This document shows positions 21,794 through 36,100 of a DNA stretch of 64,000 nt, in pieces. The first letter of the stretch is position 1. The number at the start of each line of letters is the position of its first letter. Made by a program: the position numbers and the translations under genes. Origin of the DNA: Antedon mediterranea (lineage: Eukaryota > Echinodermata > Crinoidea > Comatulida > Antedonidae); NCBI RefSeq assembly GCF_964355755.1, contig NC_092670.1, positions 25,283,795-25,347,794 of the forward strand. Reading direction: 5' to 3'. The notes below the pieces were generated by a model. It saw nothing but the letters and a program-made list of their open reading frames with translations. It was not told the origin of the DNA and made no database searches.

Positions 21794-24114
21794 TTTAAAC
21801 AGTCTCACACAGAGAACGATTCAAATGCCATCTGTTCTGGTGATAAGTTCCAAGTGATCTTCACGAAACAGAAAATAATTGTAACTGGTTACATGAAAAT
21901 GATCCAAATGATGATCGTGGTGAATTTTAAATAATACTGTGGTCAAACTATCTATACACGATTGAAACAAAAACCTAATGTAAATAGTGACAGTAATTGT
22001 TTATCTAGTCAAACAATTATTTTTGATTTGAAGCATATTAATTAAATTGTTAGTAATTTAGTATGGATCAGTATTACAGACGTTTGTTGGTGCCAAGCAA
22101 AAAAAGGTTTCCTAACTAGTGTATTCATGGTGTATTAATTCTAACTGTCAATGACATTTATCTTCTTGCCATTCTTGAATAATCATATCATTTTTATAAA
22201 CACAATGATTATAAGTATATCCTCATTATTGTTATTCGTATGCACGTATTATCTTCTCACAAGTATTAGTACAAGTATAGATTTATTCCACCATTTTATT
22301 TTTAAATATCAATGTCATATTTTATCAACACAAATGTTTGTAAAATCGAAACTTGGCATGCATGGTTTAGGATACAAATTGTATTCATAAACCATTTTAG
22401 CATATTATATATACAAAGTTATATTGTGTTGTCGTTTATTTTGAAAGCAGTTTCGAATTGTAGATAAATATTGATATGCTGTTGAAGTTTCATTATTGGA
22501 AAAACTTAATATAAAACTTCATAGACTGTTTTCATACAAAACCAAGTAAGTAATATGTAATGTAATCTATACGCGTTTACACACGCAAGAAAGTATCGAT
22601 AAGACTTGTAGTAAATTCCATCAATGCACCACCACTACTGATTATTTTAGAGAATGTGTTTGGTGGGGAGCAGCTACCAATAACGGACATGTGGACTAAA
22701 AGTATTAAATGAAAACACGAGTGACATAAATAAAAGGTGTAGCCTCACAGTCAAATTATTTTATCTTAAAAATTATCTTCAACAACACCATACATCTATA
22801 TATGGTATGACATAACATGCCTATACCCAATATGTAAAGCATGCGACCTGTAACCCATGATAAAGTATTTACGTTTTTTTTTTTCCGTTTATTACCGAAC
22901 TAATTATGGATAATAATGTGTTTCTCGTAAAATTTGAATAGAACTGCAGAGACTGAAAGAAACATCCAAGCATCTTAATAAAGCACTATGACTGTAAAAA
23001 CACCTCATCATTGTCCTGATGTTTTAGTTTCTCTCGTAGAAATGCAATTTCAATTTGGTGCTGCAAAGATCACACTCTTATCATAATTTATAAAGTAATT
23101 TTAATTGTATAAAAACAAAACCAATATTTTTTTGTTACAAAAATAACCTGATTCGCTAATAATCTTATTTTTTTTTCAAAAAAAAATACAGGTTTTGTTT
23201 TTATACAATTAAAATTAGTTTAGAAATTATGATTTTCGACGAAAGTGAAATAAATTATGACAACTAAGATGACAATAACGCATGTGCACATTTAAGCATA
23301 ACAACTAAATTTATGGCCATTTTTCGCAAATTTTTCTGTACTTTAGTACAGGAATTTTTTTTAAAATAGCCGAAATAAAAATTTTAAAAATTATTATGCA
23401 ATAATATTGCCATATAATACGCAGATATTGTGTTATCATCATCTTATAGTCACAGTAACCAGTTATGTCAAAAAATAAAAGGGTAGAAATTTAGACATTT
23501 TTCGACATTTAGGCATAACAACTACATATATGGCAATTTTTCGAAAATTTGCCTGTACTTTAGTACAGATATTTTTTTTTTAAATAGCCAAAATATCGAC
23601 TTTTTAAAATTAACTTATTATGCAATAATATTGCCATTTATGTGCATATATTGAATTATCATCAGCTCATAGAGTCACAGTAACCAGTAATGTCAAAAAA
23701 TAAAAGGGTATAAATTTAGCAATTTTTCCACATTTAGGCATAACAACTTCATATATGGCAATTTTTCAAAAATTGCCACAATATCGACTTTATAAAATTA
23801 ACTTATTATGCAATAATATTGCCATTTATGTGCATATATTGAATTATCATCAGCTTAGAGTCACAGTAACCAGTTATGTCAAATAAAAGGGTTGAAATTT
23901 GGCAATTTAAAAAGAAATGTATTTGGCCATTGAGCTACATGAGTATTTATCTCATTTTTCACAATCAATAAATTACCTGTGTTTATATATACATTCTTGA
24001 TCCAAAATAAAAAAAACTATTATTCGTTTTCTACTTACGAATATGACTGTCGATATTCTTATAAAGATGATAGAAATATGACATAATCTGTTTAGGTATT
24101 TGTAAGGTTCTTTT
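21794..24114. other. Intergenic region with tandem 220-bp repeat and hairpin
   Basis: No exon was recognised. 23098-23217 contains an inverted pair of TTTTAATTGTATAAAAACAA around an A/T core, a MITE-like hairpin. 23295-23905 holds about 2.8 direct copies of a roughly 220-bp unit starting GCATAACAACTA, each with TTATGCAATAATATTGCCAT and CACAGTAACCAGT blocks. Confidence 0.6.
23295..23905. repeat. Direct tandem repeat, about 220 bp x 2.8
   Basis: Three successive copies begin at about 23297, 23512 and 23737 with GCATAACAACT. Shared internal blocks are TGTACTTTAGTACAG (itself palindromic; lost in copy 3), TTATGCAATAATATTGCCAT, TCACAGTAACCAG and AATAAAAGGGT. There is no coding capacity. Confidence 0.75.
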
Positions 24115-27100
24115 CTATGAATTTTGTGCAAAATAATGATTGACAGCTCTGTTGACGTCATAGTCTGCAGCAATTGCAAGAACCACAAGATCTTTATGTG
24201 CAATATCTGTACCAATGATATCACGTAGCTGAGCTATACATGATTCCAATTCAGCCCTGTGTTCTTCTTCTTCACTTTCAGATGTTGAATCGGATCCTGG
24301 TCTATTGAAGGTCTTAACAAAAATTTTAAAAAAATATTTATAAAATACAGAAATATATAAAACTATTTTGGGTCAACATTGAGACCCAATGAAGTGTCCC
24401 CTTAAGGTGTGTATCCAAATTATTATATTGTATATATGGTTTAAGCACTTTACAGTTTGTTATAGTAAAAAATATTTTGCCAACAACCAACCAATTGAAC
24501 AGTACTACCATATATTTACAGCATTTGTCTCTCTAAAGCATTGTTTACACTATCAAACAAACGTGTGATATGCCCAAACATGCTAGTTATATGACATTTT
24601 TTTTTTTTACAAATTTTGATTATGTAGACAGGGCTTAAATTATAAAACACTATATGCTACACATTCACCTAATCCAATTCATAGCTTTAACCAACTGATA
24701 TTCTTTTTTGATATTTATTTATTCATTTTTAACAATTTTTCTTATTTATTACACGGGTTGTGTGTCTTACCCTTTCATTGTATTTGAGTGGAAGAATTGT
24801 GTTTGTAAACCCAGTGGAATCATCCGAATCAGAATCAAAACCTGCTGCTAGGTGTCTCCACTTATTTACAGGTGAATCACTGTGAAAGAATATTCAAAGG
24901 TTTGTGAAAAAAGCTTCTATCATTTGTGAAGTTTCTTATACTCGGATATAATGGTATTGATTATAAATACTTACGTTCTCCAGGTCACAAGGCTGTTGAC
25001 CTCATCCTGCAGATGGTCTGGTAGATCTTCAAACACATCAGACTCTAGTATACTTGGATGAATCATAATATACCGCAATGAAGCTTCCTAAGGTTAACGG
25101 TTAAAGGACAAATTTATATATTTTTTACAATCAGTGAAATTAACACATTTTTCACTTCTAAAGCTTAGTTCCCAGTTGACACAATGACATAAGCTATAAA
25201 TAATTTGACCAATCAAGAGCCATTGGAACATACGAACTGTCACTTGTGACTGGTCAAACTCACTTGTGTTATGCCTCTGTAGTTAAAGTATGAACCAAGT
25301 TTAAAGTATAAAACCAGTGGCTCTTACACGAAGATGTTTGGCATGAAGTTGATCAGCCAGACTCAAAAGAAAGAGGACGCTGTCATCATCGATACGTTCT
25401 CGTAGTACATACTCACATGTTGTCTTTAAGTCATCTACCTACAAAATACAAAAAAAGCGTTATATTTTATTAGTAATTTCTATAACATTTAACACATCTA
25501 CTCTATAATGACAGTCGTCACATCTCTGTAATGCTTGAGAAATTTAAAGTAAAACTTGAAACTTCTACACACCCAACATATCTACTATTCTTTTCTTGAG
25601 GTCCAAAAGGTTCCAAATTCTAAAAACACATTCAAAATACGAGACTTTTCAGAAAACCAGACCTATTGGACCAGCCTAAGGTTGCCCAATATTCTGAGAG
25701 TTGAATGTATATAAAATATTGCTATCAACAACTCTTTCTGGTAAAGTATAACTCACCTCAAATCTGTCGCAGAGTGACAGCATGTCGGCTAGTTGATTGA
25801 TTGACAGGGTGTTTGTCTGTAACTGACCGGTGTAAAGGTACGCTAAAAACTGCTTAAACAAATCTGCATCAGCATCGTGTACAGATATCTTTCTGTGGTT
25901 AAAAAAAAACACTCATAAAAGAGTTAATACTTTGATCATAAAAAATAAATATAGAGTGGAATGCCTTCTTGCATCGACTATTATTTTTTTTCTGTAATAT
26001 TGTACAACCTTAACTTTTTTAAGAACAAAGATACAGATGTATATTACAAATTAATATAATAACGAGATTCTGTTTTTTTTTTCAAACATTCCTTTTACAG
26101 TGAGCACTAATATTACTTGTTATGACTATGCAAATTTGTATTTAAAATTGCTTGCTTTTTTTAAACAATATAGACACTGAAATATAAAGAAGGGTCAACG
26201 CTTGCGGACGCACCATATTAATTGTTTTATGCTACAATTTACCCGATAAATATAGGCATATTTTGCATTTATTTGCCATCGTGCATCGTTTTTTTTGCAT
26301 GCATGCAGTATTTTATTATGCGCCTCAAATGACACTAGAACGCGTCAATGTAGCCCCCGGGTCGGGAAGATCCTGGCACCACCTCTGTTCCCCTGCCTGA
26401 ACTCCATTATATTACCATACCTGTCTATACTTTCTTTCATACCGCTAAGCAGAGCTCTTCTAAACCAATCACACCTTGACGCAATCACCACCCGATGGGC
26501 TGGTATCAGTTGTCTGTGCTCTTCTAGTTCTGTACTGTGTCTTTCAAGAGATCGACCTTTGGAATGTTCAACTACTACATCTGATGGCTCCTCTAGAAAA
26601 CCAATGCAATATAATAATACATAACTGTAATAATATTTATCTTTTTTCTATTCTCAAACATCTAAACCCTGTCTAAACAAGGGGCAAAACACACGTGACT
26701 AAAAAAATAGGATATGAAAATTTTTTGCGTTCACTGCAAACGTCAAGGGAAGTCCCAGATGAAGGTACTTCAGGTACGCTAATAAATTCTAATTCTAATC
26801 AATTAATGCAAATAAAGTATTATCAATTAATAATAAAAGTTTGACAAAAACGAAGCTGCTTCTATAAATACACTCTTATTTCAAAGTTCTACGGAAATAA
26901 CATTATTCATTATCATCAAATCTAATTTTTTTTACATGAGTTCCTTATCTTTTTTTAAAGAGGATCAAACAAATTGGTTATTAAATCTTTCAATGCCCAA
27001 GGCTTATTTGAGAAATACTTGTACTTAATTTTTATCTCCAAAGTTATAATAATGAACAGAAAACTAATGGTGATGATGATGGTGAAAATAATAATGACAA

Positions 27101-30100
27101 ATGACAATGATAAAATGATTATGGAATAGACATCTGTTACCTTTGATACAAACTACTTCAAAGTGCATATCTGTGTCTGTGTGATTGTCCAGTAATTTGG
27201 CCATACACTTTGCTAGGTGACTTTTACTGGACTTAGGTGACCTGCACAAGGCATCCAACATCCTGGACTAGATTATCAAAGCAAATATTAACCCTTCTAC
27301 AAATGGATTATTTTAGCTTTAATGTAATTTTATAATGTATAAGTAAATGTAAAAGACGGTTTATACTAATTGATTATTTATGGATATTTTTGTGCATTCT
27401 AAGTCTACATTTTACTAGGCCTTCTTTAAAACTTTTGATTCTTTTTTTATTTATATATCTTTTGTGAAATGTCACTAATGAAATAACTTTGCATTTAATA
27501 AACATAATTCAATACCATGTGTATACCTGCTCTATTGATCTCAGTGGTGACCTTACATGGCTATTTAAAGCAGTAGCCTCACTAGTACTGGCCTCAATTC
27601 CTGTAACTTCTCTTGTAACATCTTCAAGTAGGCCTAGCGTAACCAAGCCTGCTTTGAATGCTTTTCTGTCCACTAATTGACACATGTGATCCAGCACTGG
27701 TTTTAACCCTTGCTTATTCATTGCTGCACGTTGTAATGCCCAAGACTAACAGTAAAAAAGACAACATCACAAATCAATTATTACAAACTTTTAACAGGTC
27801 AATGCATAGTTTAACAGGTCAATGTACAGTTAAACAGGTCAATGCACAGTTAAACAGGTCAATGCACAGTTTAACTGGTCAATGCACAGTTTAACAGGTA
27901 AATGCACAGTTAAACAGGTCAATGCACAGTTAACTGTTCAATGCACAGTTTTTTTGTTTTTTGTATTGTATTAATATTTGTCCTCAGTGAGGAAATTCGG
28001 ATTAGGCCCTCCACGGACCCACGGCAGCCAGCAGTGCAGCGCCTACCAGATTAGGCAATGAGAGTAAAGCATCTTGCCTAAGGATGCAATTAGTATGGTA
28101 CAGATAACCTCGAACCCATGCCTATCACATGCTAGTCCGATATTACCATTACACCATCACTCTCCAGTATATACAGCACCCGCCACGATTTCTAGACGGT
28201 CTCCCATCCAGAACGCAACCGGGCCCAATGTTGCTTAACTTTGGTGATCTGACGAGAACCGGTGTTTCAACGCAGTATGGCCGTATCTAACAGTTTAACA
28301 GGTCAATGCATTAACTGGCAAATGGACGTTTTTTCCAATTTTATTTATTATTATACTGGGTGACCTCTTCAGTCAAAGACTGATCTTCCAAATGGCCCAG
28401 ATATGATCAGTGGCTGTGAATGACAGTGCCTGTATGTGTATTATATAGCACCTAAATAAATGACATTTGATTGGATAATTGTGGGTCACATGGCATGCAA
28501 TAATATGCACTATTGAAAGATTGTTCAATAGTACTTTTTAGCGTACGGAAAAAAAAATGTTTGCGAAAAAAAAATACAAACATTACTGTGACAGCGCCAC
28601 CTATATGATCAACAATACAAACATTGACACATTGAACTCTAGTTTTGCGACGGAATTTTTGAAAAGATATACATACTAATTTAGGCTAAAAAAGCATTTA
28701 AATTAGCTTCAGATCGTTTGTATGATTTTGAACAATTGATGGACAACAACTCTCTACAAGACGTGGAATCGTTGGAAACACAAAATTAGCCTAGAACAGT
28801 TTCAATTTCCTGACGAAATTTCGTATTGGTATTTATTTATTTGCCTAGCTAGGCCTAGGATTGTTTTTTGGGAGTTTGTTGGTATAATTAGAACACTAGA
28901 GTTGGTGTGATTATAAAATCCAAATAATATATCATAAAAAACCAAACATATATAATTGTTTTGCAATGTAAAGTATGTTACAAAAGTTCAATGTGACTTA
29001 ATTGTAGGCCTATCTTTTATTGTGATTCAATCAATCTGATTCAAATGAATATATTTAAATGTTATATACAAAAAAATAATGAATATATTATTTTCGTGTA
29101 ATGGTACAAATAATGGCATTTGGTGAATAATGAAAGGTTATATTTCAACGAGTTGAAATATAACCTTTCATCATTAACCAAATGCCAAACGGAGCATTAT
29201 TCCCACCTCTGTGCGTAATATATATTTAAGAAAAACATGATATTTCAATACTAAAAAAAACATACTAAAAAAAAATACTAATTGAGATAATTGTGTAATT
29301 ATTTTTGTGGCGTGTGATGGGCAAAGGGTTAGTCTACAGTTAGGTATAAAAAAAATGTAATTTGCATATTGATGACGTCATGTGACGTCATTATAGGTAT
29401 TTTGGATTTTGTGTTTTTTATCGAATGATAATGATAAAAACTATATTTTCTATAAGAAATTCTTATGGAATATGTTTTTCCAACTGGATATTGATGAAGA
29501 TACGTATAACAAATAAAAATATTTAAAAAAAATGAATTATTTTTATTGTTTATAAAAATTATGCACAAATCAAAGTTTTGTGGCAAAATCGTGAAAATAA
29601 TGACAGTTTCCAAAAATTCACTATAGTACAAAAACTAACTATTGTTTCAAAATGTTTTTTTTTTGCGTGTTGTAATAAACACGATGTTGTCCTATTGGGG
29701 CTGGTAAATTTTTGTTATTTTCAAAATGGCCGCCACTACGCTACTCAAAACAACTTTCCAAGATAGAAATACTATTATTTATACTATACTATTACTATAT
29801 ATAATTAATTAACTATTATAGTCATAAATTTTAATGACTTGCAAAAATATTCAAAGAAATATTATAGGCAAATACGATTAAATCATTGTTTTGCCCATAC
29901 TTGGTATTACTGTGTATACGTATTTCAACGACGTCTGTTTATACCCGGTAGTACCGGGTATACGCAGTCAAAGGGTTAAGCAGTTATAACTTTCTTTCTT
30001 TTATTCTATTTTTCACACTTCAAAAATAATAAAAGTTATGTGAAACAATGATAACAGGTATCATCATAGTAATAAACATTAAGGTAATCAAACTAATTTA

Positions 30101-33100
30101 AACCAAATATATAGAGATACTTGTACTTTAAAAAAACAAAACAAAGAAGTGTGAAAGGAGGTCAAGCAAGTATGATACTTTAAGCTTGACCCCCTAACTT
30201 AATGACATCATAGCTACATCATATAAGAATTTAAATATGCTAATTAGAATGTTTAATATCAAATCTATATCTAAATCCAACTGTTATGGCGACATGGGGC
30301 TTTAAAATAGCAAATGGTGGCCATTATGAATTTATGCTAATTAACCCACTTCCCGATGTCCGATTTTGGTAAACTTTGAAAATGATGTTCATTTGGACCA
30401 TATCAACCAGATAAAACAAACAAAAATTCTGTTGCAATTTGGTTCAATCATACTTTCACTGGACTATTACCATTGTTTAGGTTGATCATGAAAATTTGTT
30501 ACCTAGCATTTTTTGTATCCTTTCACAATAATAAAGTGAAATCAAGTGAAATCTCACTTTGGGCATTAAAATCCTATGGAAATCCATATTTTCATACATG
30601 AATATATCAGTTTAACCAGTCAACCAATCAAACCACAGTTTAACCAGTCAACCCACAGTTTAACCAGTCAACCCAGAGTTTAATCAGTCAAACCACAGTT
30701 TAACCAATCAAACCACAGTTCAACCAGTCAACCCACAGTTTAACCAGTCAAACCACAGTTTAACCAATCAAACCACAGTTTAACCAATCAAACCACAGTT
30801 TAACCAGTCAAACCACAGTTTAACCAATCAAACCACAGTTTAACCAATCAAACCACAGTTTAACTTATCAAAATTTGTGAATGTTTTGAGATTGGCTTCT
30901 AATTACTCATTAACTTACTACTTTTGATGCTGCCATTTTGAACATGAACTTCCATGTTTTCAAATTAATGTCATTGCTAACTTTCTTTGCAAGTCTCTCA
31001 GTTCTATAGAGAGCGAGTGGAAACTGTAATTAAAATGGGTAAAGAGAAGTAAGTGAAAATGTGAACATTAGGAAAAAAAACTGTATGCTCAAAGATTTGA
31101 AAAAATATATAAGTATCATAAATTTATATTACAAAAAAAAGTTTAAGATGTATTGTCCCCCAAAAACATGAAAAATAAAGATTAATTAAATCAGACTTTG
31201 AATATGTTATTTTGTAGTTTTAATAAAGTTAATCACTTCCATAGAAAAAAAACGGAAAAAAAATTTTTCACTTGTAAAAGGACAAATAAATGGTAAAATT
31301 CAACCAAAAATCCATTGGCTGGCAGCCAATTTGACAATTTTTTGCTTTAAATTACATTTTTTTCGGGTAAATACACTTTTTTTCGATCTAATTTTTGGTC
31401 AAAGTGGATAAAAATTATGTTACAATACATTAAAATGGAATATTCAACAAAAATTTTTGTAAGAATTATTTTTTCAGAGGGACAATACATCTTTAAGGAT
31501 GTAAGCATTTTTTTCTGAAATGTTTTATTTTTGGTTTATTTATCACTTCCAATGTTTCAACATTATATATTGTCCATTAGCTAACAGATCAATTAGTCTG
31601 AAAGGTACGCAATTAGATAATAGACTACTTAAACCCACGCAATCAACATGTTCAATTAAGACCATTTTAACAAAAGTTTGTGCAAATTCTCGGTAGGTCG
31701 GTAGGAAGTAGCCAATCGATAGGCAAACTGATAAAAAAAAAAAGTTAATTTCATTTTTCTAGGCTACTGTTTTGCTTGGGCCGTAAAATAGGTATGAATT
31801 CAAATTTCAAATCTAACCAATCAAAACATTGGAATGTTTTTTAATTTTGTCTGAAAAAGAAAACATGTTAACACAATAAAAGAAAACCCAGACTTTATTT
31901 TATAACATCAATATATATTTATGCAAATATTTAAAATGGTTATTATTGTATTTACAAGATCATGTAATACTTTCAATTAAAATTGTTGTGTAATTACATA
32001 TATGTTGTGAACAACTCAATATTAACTTTAAATAATAGTTCAGTAGAGGAAAGTCACAAAACCAATGTTGTTTGATTACAAAACTTTATATTGTCATCAA
32101 CCACAATGTTTCCACTGATTACTTTTCTAGAGAAACACATTGTTGTCTTTGTCGTTGAACGACGTCAAACTTTACTTAAACTCTTACTTCACTTCCTACA
32201 GGTAACTGTCTCCCGTTTTTTTATTGGTTTTTTTTTGTCAATAGGAAAAAAGCGATGTTATACTAACAACAAACCTTTTTACTATCTACTACCACAAAGT
32301 TTGTTATATCACTTCTTCTAAGATGCCGTTTATGATTATGATTTAAAATATTTGTTTCAATGTTAAACAATCAATGTATTTCCAGTTCTTCAGGTATTAT
32401 TAATTTTTAATTTAAGCCAAAGTCAATATAAGTGTCAAGTTACAATACTGTACAGGAAAAAACGACCATGAAGCCTGCTGATACAGAAATGAACTTTATC
32501 CTGTCAGGTAAAAGTTTATAGTGTAGTGGCATGGTCATTCAGGAAGTAGAGAGTACATTTTCATGGCAAAGATGTCAAGAACATATGTTCATAACTTTCT
32601 CAAATGAGTCTTCAAACCTCAATGACCTTTAAGTTTGTGTCAGTTGTTATGGTACTAACAGATTTAACTGGAGAAATTCTGTAAACACCAAACGTCAAAC
32701 ATTTTAATAACTCGGTGCGAAACTGCTTTAAGGAAAGTGTGTAAATAAAAGGATTCACAACAAAATTAAAAACCGAAAAGTCTGAAGTTATCATCCAAAT
32801 GTATGTGCCGAGATCTATTCCAAAGACATACATTAATGTCAATACAAGTATTGGTAAAAAACATAGGATATAAGCAGTACTTACAGCTAAAAATACTTTA
32901 AGAGTTTTAACATGGATTGATGGTTGTGAAGGTGATGTCGTACTTATCGGTAAAACTACCCGCCGTTTAAGAAGAAGTTCACGAATAATACTACCATACA
33001 CGAAAGCCATTGTTAGTAGAGTTGATAAAAACAACAATAGGAAGATGGCACCTGACATAGAATATAAGATTATCAAATCTGTTATGCCACATATGACTTC

Positions 33101-36100
33101 ATACTCTATCTGAATTGGGACATACACCACAACCTGTGGGTTCAACAGGAAACCAATAATCCATGCAGACACTATCATTATCAATGTTCGTTTTGGTGTG
33201 TAATTAATCTCAAACCAAAATGGCTTCATAATAGCAAAGTACCTCTCTATTGTAATAAAAATTAAATTAACAGTAGAAGCTGCTGATATACTCCAGTTAA
33301 TGGCAAATAATGTACAATAAACTTTCAAGCCAAGTGGATCGATTAAGACAATATGCAGTAAGAAAACTAAACATCCAATTGAGTCGATAAGTGATTGGTT
33401 GAAAATAAACCAGCGAGTACTCCACCGCATTGATGAAATTCTGTTGATGACTACAAGAACAAGAATGTTCAGAATGAATCCAGTTACAGAAAAGGTACAT
33501 CCAACTTTGACAGCCACCCAGCTTTCTTCTGTGAAATTTAAATCCATCTTCTATGCGTGTAAATGCAAAGCACAGGAACCTTTTCTCTATTTTGTGAAAT
33601 TTGATTTGACAATGTTGATGAGTTTCACAATGCTGTAGATTGTTGAAAACAGCCAATGTGCTATTATGCCTTCAACTATAAGGTTTACCAACTGGTCTAG
33701 TTTGTTGAGAGATATCACTTTTAATTGAGAAATGTTTTGTTGTTACTGCATCACATGTCTACTGTACATTGGACGATTATCATGTTAAGAGAAATGTTTG
33801 TCTAAGTCCATAAAGACAGTCAGATTAATGAACCATTTTGTTTACCCAAAGTTTGCAGTCCCTTATAAAGATACCATCATTTCTTGATTGTAATGATCTA
33901 AAAGTATTTGTTTCAATGTTGAACAATCAATGTAATTGTATTAATCCAGATAGACATCTGCTGGTATTACTGATTTCTTATTTAAAGCCAAAGTTAAAAT
34001 AGCCAAAGCATCAAGTTACTGAGAAAAACTGACCATGAAGCCTGCTGATATATAGAAGCGAACTTAACTAAAGTTAAGTTTCAGTTTCTAGCAAATGTTG
34101 TATCAATCTTGAATAGTTATAGTGTTCATCATCAATCAATACATTTACAGTTCTACTGGTATTATTCAATAAAGCCAAAGCATCAAGTTACAACACAGAG
34201 ATCAAAATGACCATGCAGCCTGCTCTTCAGAACTTTTTCCGGTTAGGTTCAAATTCTGTTTGATAGTCCAAGTCCTTCTAAAAACATTTGATGAACATGG
34301 TTCTCCACAAAACTATCTTTGGCTGGTCTCACTTTTGGAGATAGTCATTATCTTCTTTTTAATTCTTTTTACAAGAAAACTTATGAATCAAAAACAAGAT
34401 TGATCAGTGTGTAATTTCTCATTGAACTAAATCTGTCATACAGATTTTGTTACCGTTTAATGGATAACGCCAGCAAAAACGTAGGACAGACAGTGTATAT
34501 ACTAACTTTGCCAAAATCTCAAAAATCAATGCATACAGCGATTGCTAATATTAGTAAGTGCTGGTTTGGCTTGTTCCAACAATGTTAATCAAGGTCATTT
34601 TGACAAAGAATAATTAAATTGCCACCTTCAACAAATTAATTAGGATAATGGACATAAATTAGTAAAAAGCAACAGGAATAATAAGTGATTAACTTGAAAG
34701 GTTGTTGAAACTGTTGTCATTTTTTAAGTAATTTTCAATGCTAAATTGAATTACTTCATAAACAAACTAGCTTCTTTAATAAGCCTGTGGCTATCATATC
34801 GTCTTATATAGAACATAACAAGTGTCATTTGAAGCTGTCTATCCATTAATCAAGCTAATTGTTGTTGAAGAAGTGTACACAAGTTGGTTTTTTTTCTACC
34901 ACTTCACTCCTTAAAGATGTATTGTCCCCCAAAAACTTAAAAAATGAAGATTAATAAAATCAGACTTTGAATAGGCCATTTTGTAGTTTTAATAAAGTTA
35001 ATCACTTCCGTAGAAAAAAAACCCCGATAAAATAATATTTTAATTTATAATATGACAAAAAAAACGGTTAAATTCAACCAAAAACCCCATTGGCTGGCAG
35101 CAAATTTGACTTTTTTTTCTTTAAATTACAGTTTTTTCAGGTAAATAATTTTTTTTTCCATCCAATTTTTGGTCAAAGTGAATAACTATAGTGACATTAA
35201 AATTGCGTAATTGAACAAAAAAATTGAAAAAATCATTTTTCAGGGGGACAATACATCTTTAATCTTATGATATTTATTTTGTACATAGGTTGTGCACACA
35301 AAAGTTTCAATTTAGAAAAATTGAAAATACATCAAACAATCTTATTTATATAAAAATGTTAAATTCATTTTTAATCCAAAGCCCAATGGTTTCTGCTTGT
35401 TGGACTCACTGCTCTAATTACAACTGAATGTTGTTTAATAAATAGACATAAAATAAAAAAACTTTTAATTCATTTTAAATCCAACTTTTATCAAGCTCAA
35501 TGCTTTCTCTTTGTTGCCATTGCAGTTCTACTAATATAATCTGAATGTTGTTTAATAAATAGACACTAAATAAAGACTTTAAATTCATTTTAATCCAACT
35601 TTCATCAAGCTCAATGGTTTCTACTTGTTGGCCTTACTGTTCTAATTTAATGTGAATGTTGTTTAATGAATATACACCAAATAAAGACTTTAAATTCATT
35701 TTTAATCCAACTTTCACCAAGCTCAATGCTATTTTGCCCTTGCTGTTCTAATTACAATTTGAATGTTGTTTAATAAATATACATAAAATAAAAACACTGT
35801 AATCAATTTTAATTCATCTTTTATCAAGCTCAAAGTTTTCTGCTTGTTGGTCTTACTGTTATAATTTAAATGTTGTTTAATGAATATATATATAAAATAA
35901 AAACTCTTTAATCAATATTTAATCCATCTTTATCAAGCTCAATGCTTTCTGCTTTTTGCCATCGCTGTTTCCAATTTTTTAAATGTTTGTTTATATATTA
36001 TTTGTTTATAACAAAATAATAAAGAAACTTTATGAAACAAAATACAAGTGATTAGTAATGTTTCAATCAGTAATAATAATAAATAAATAGTACAGTATTG

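Noticed and set aside
33297-33656. 119-codon minus-strand frame overlapping the GPCR
   Set aside because: It is another frame of the GPCR N-terminal coding region, with no family character of its own.
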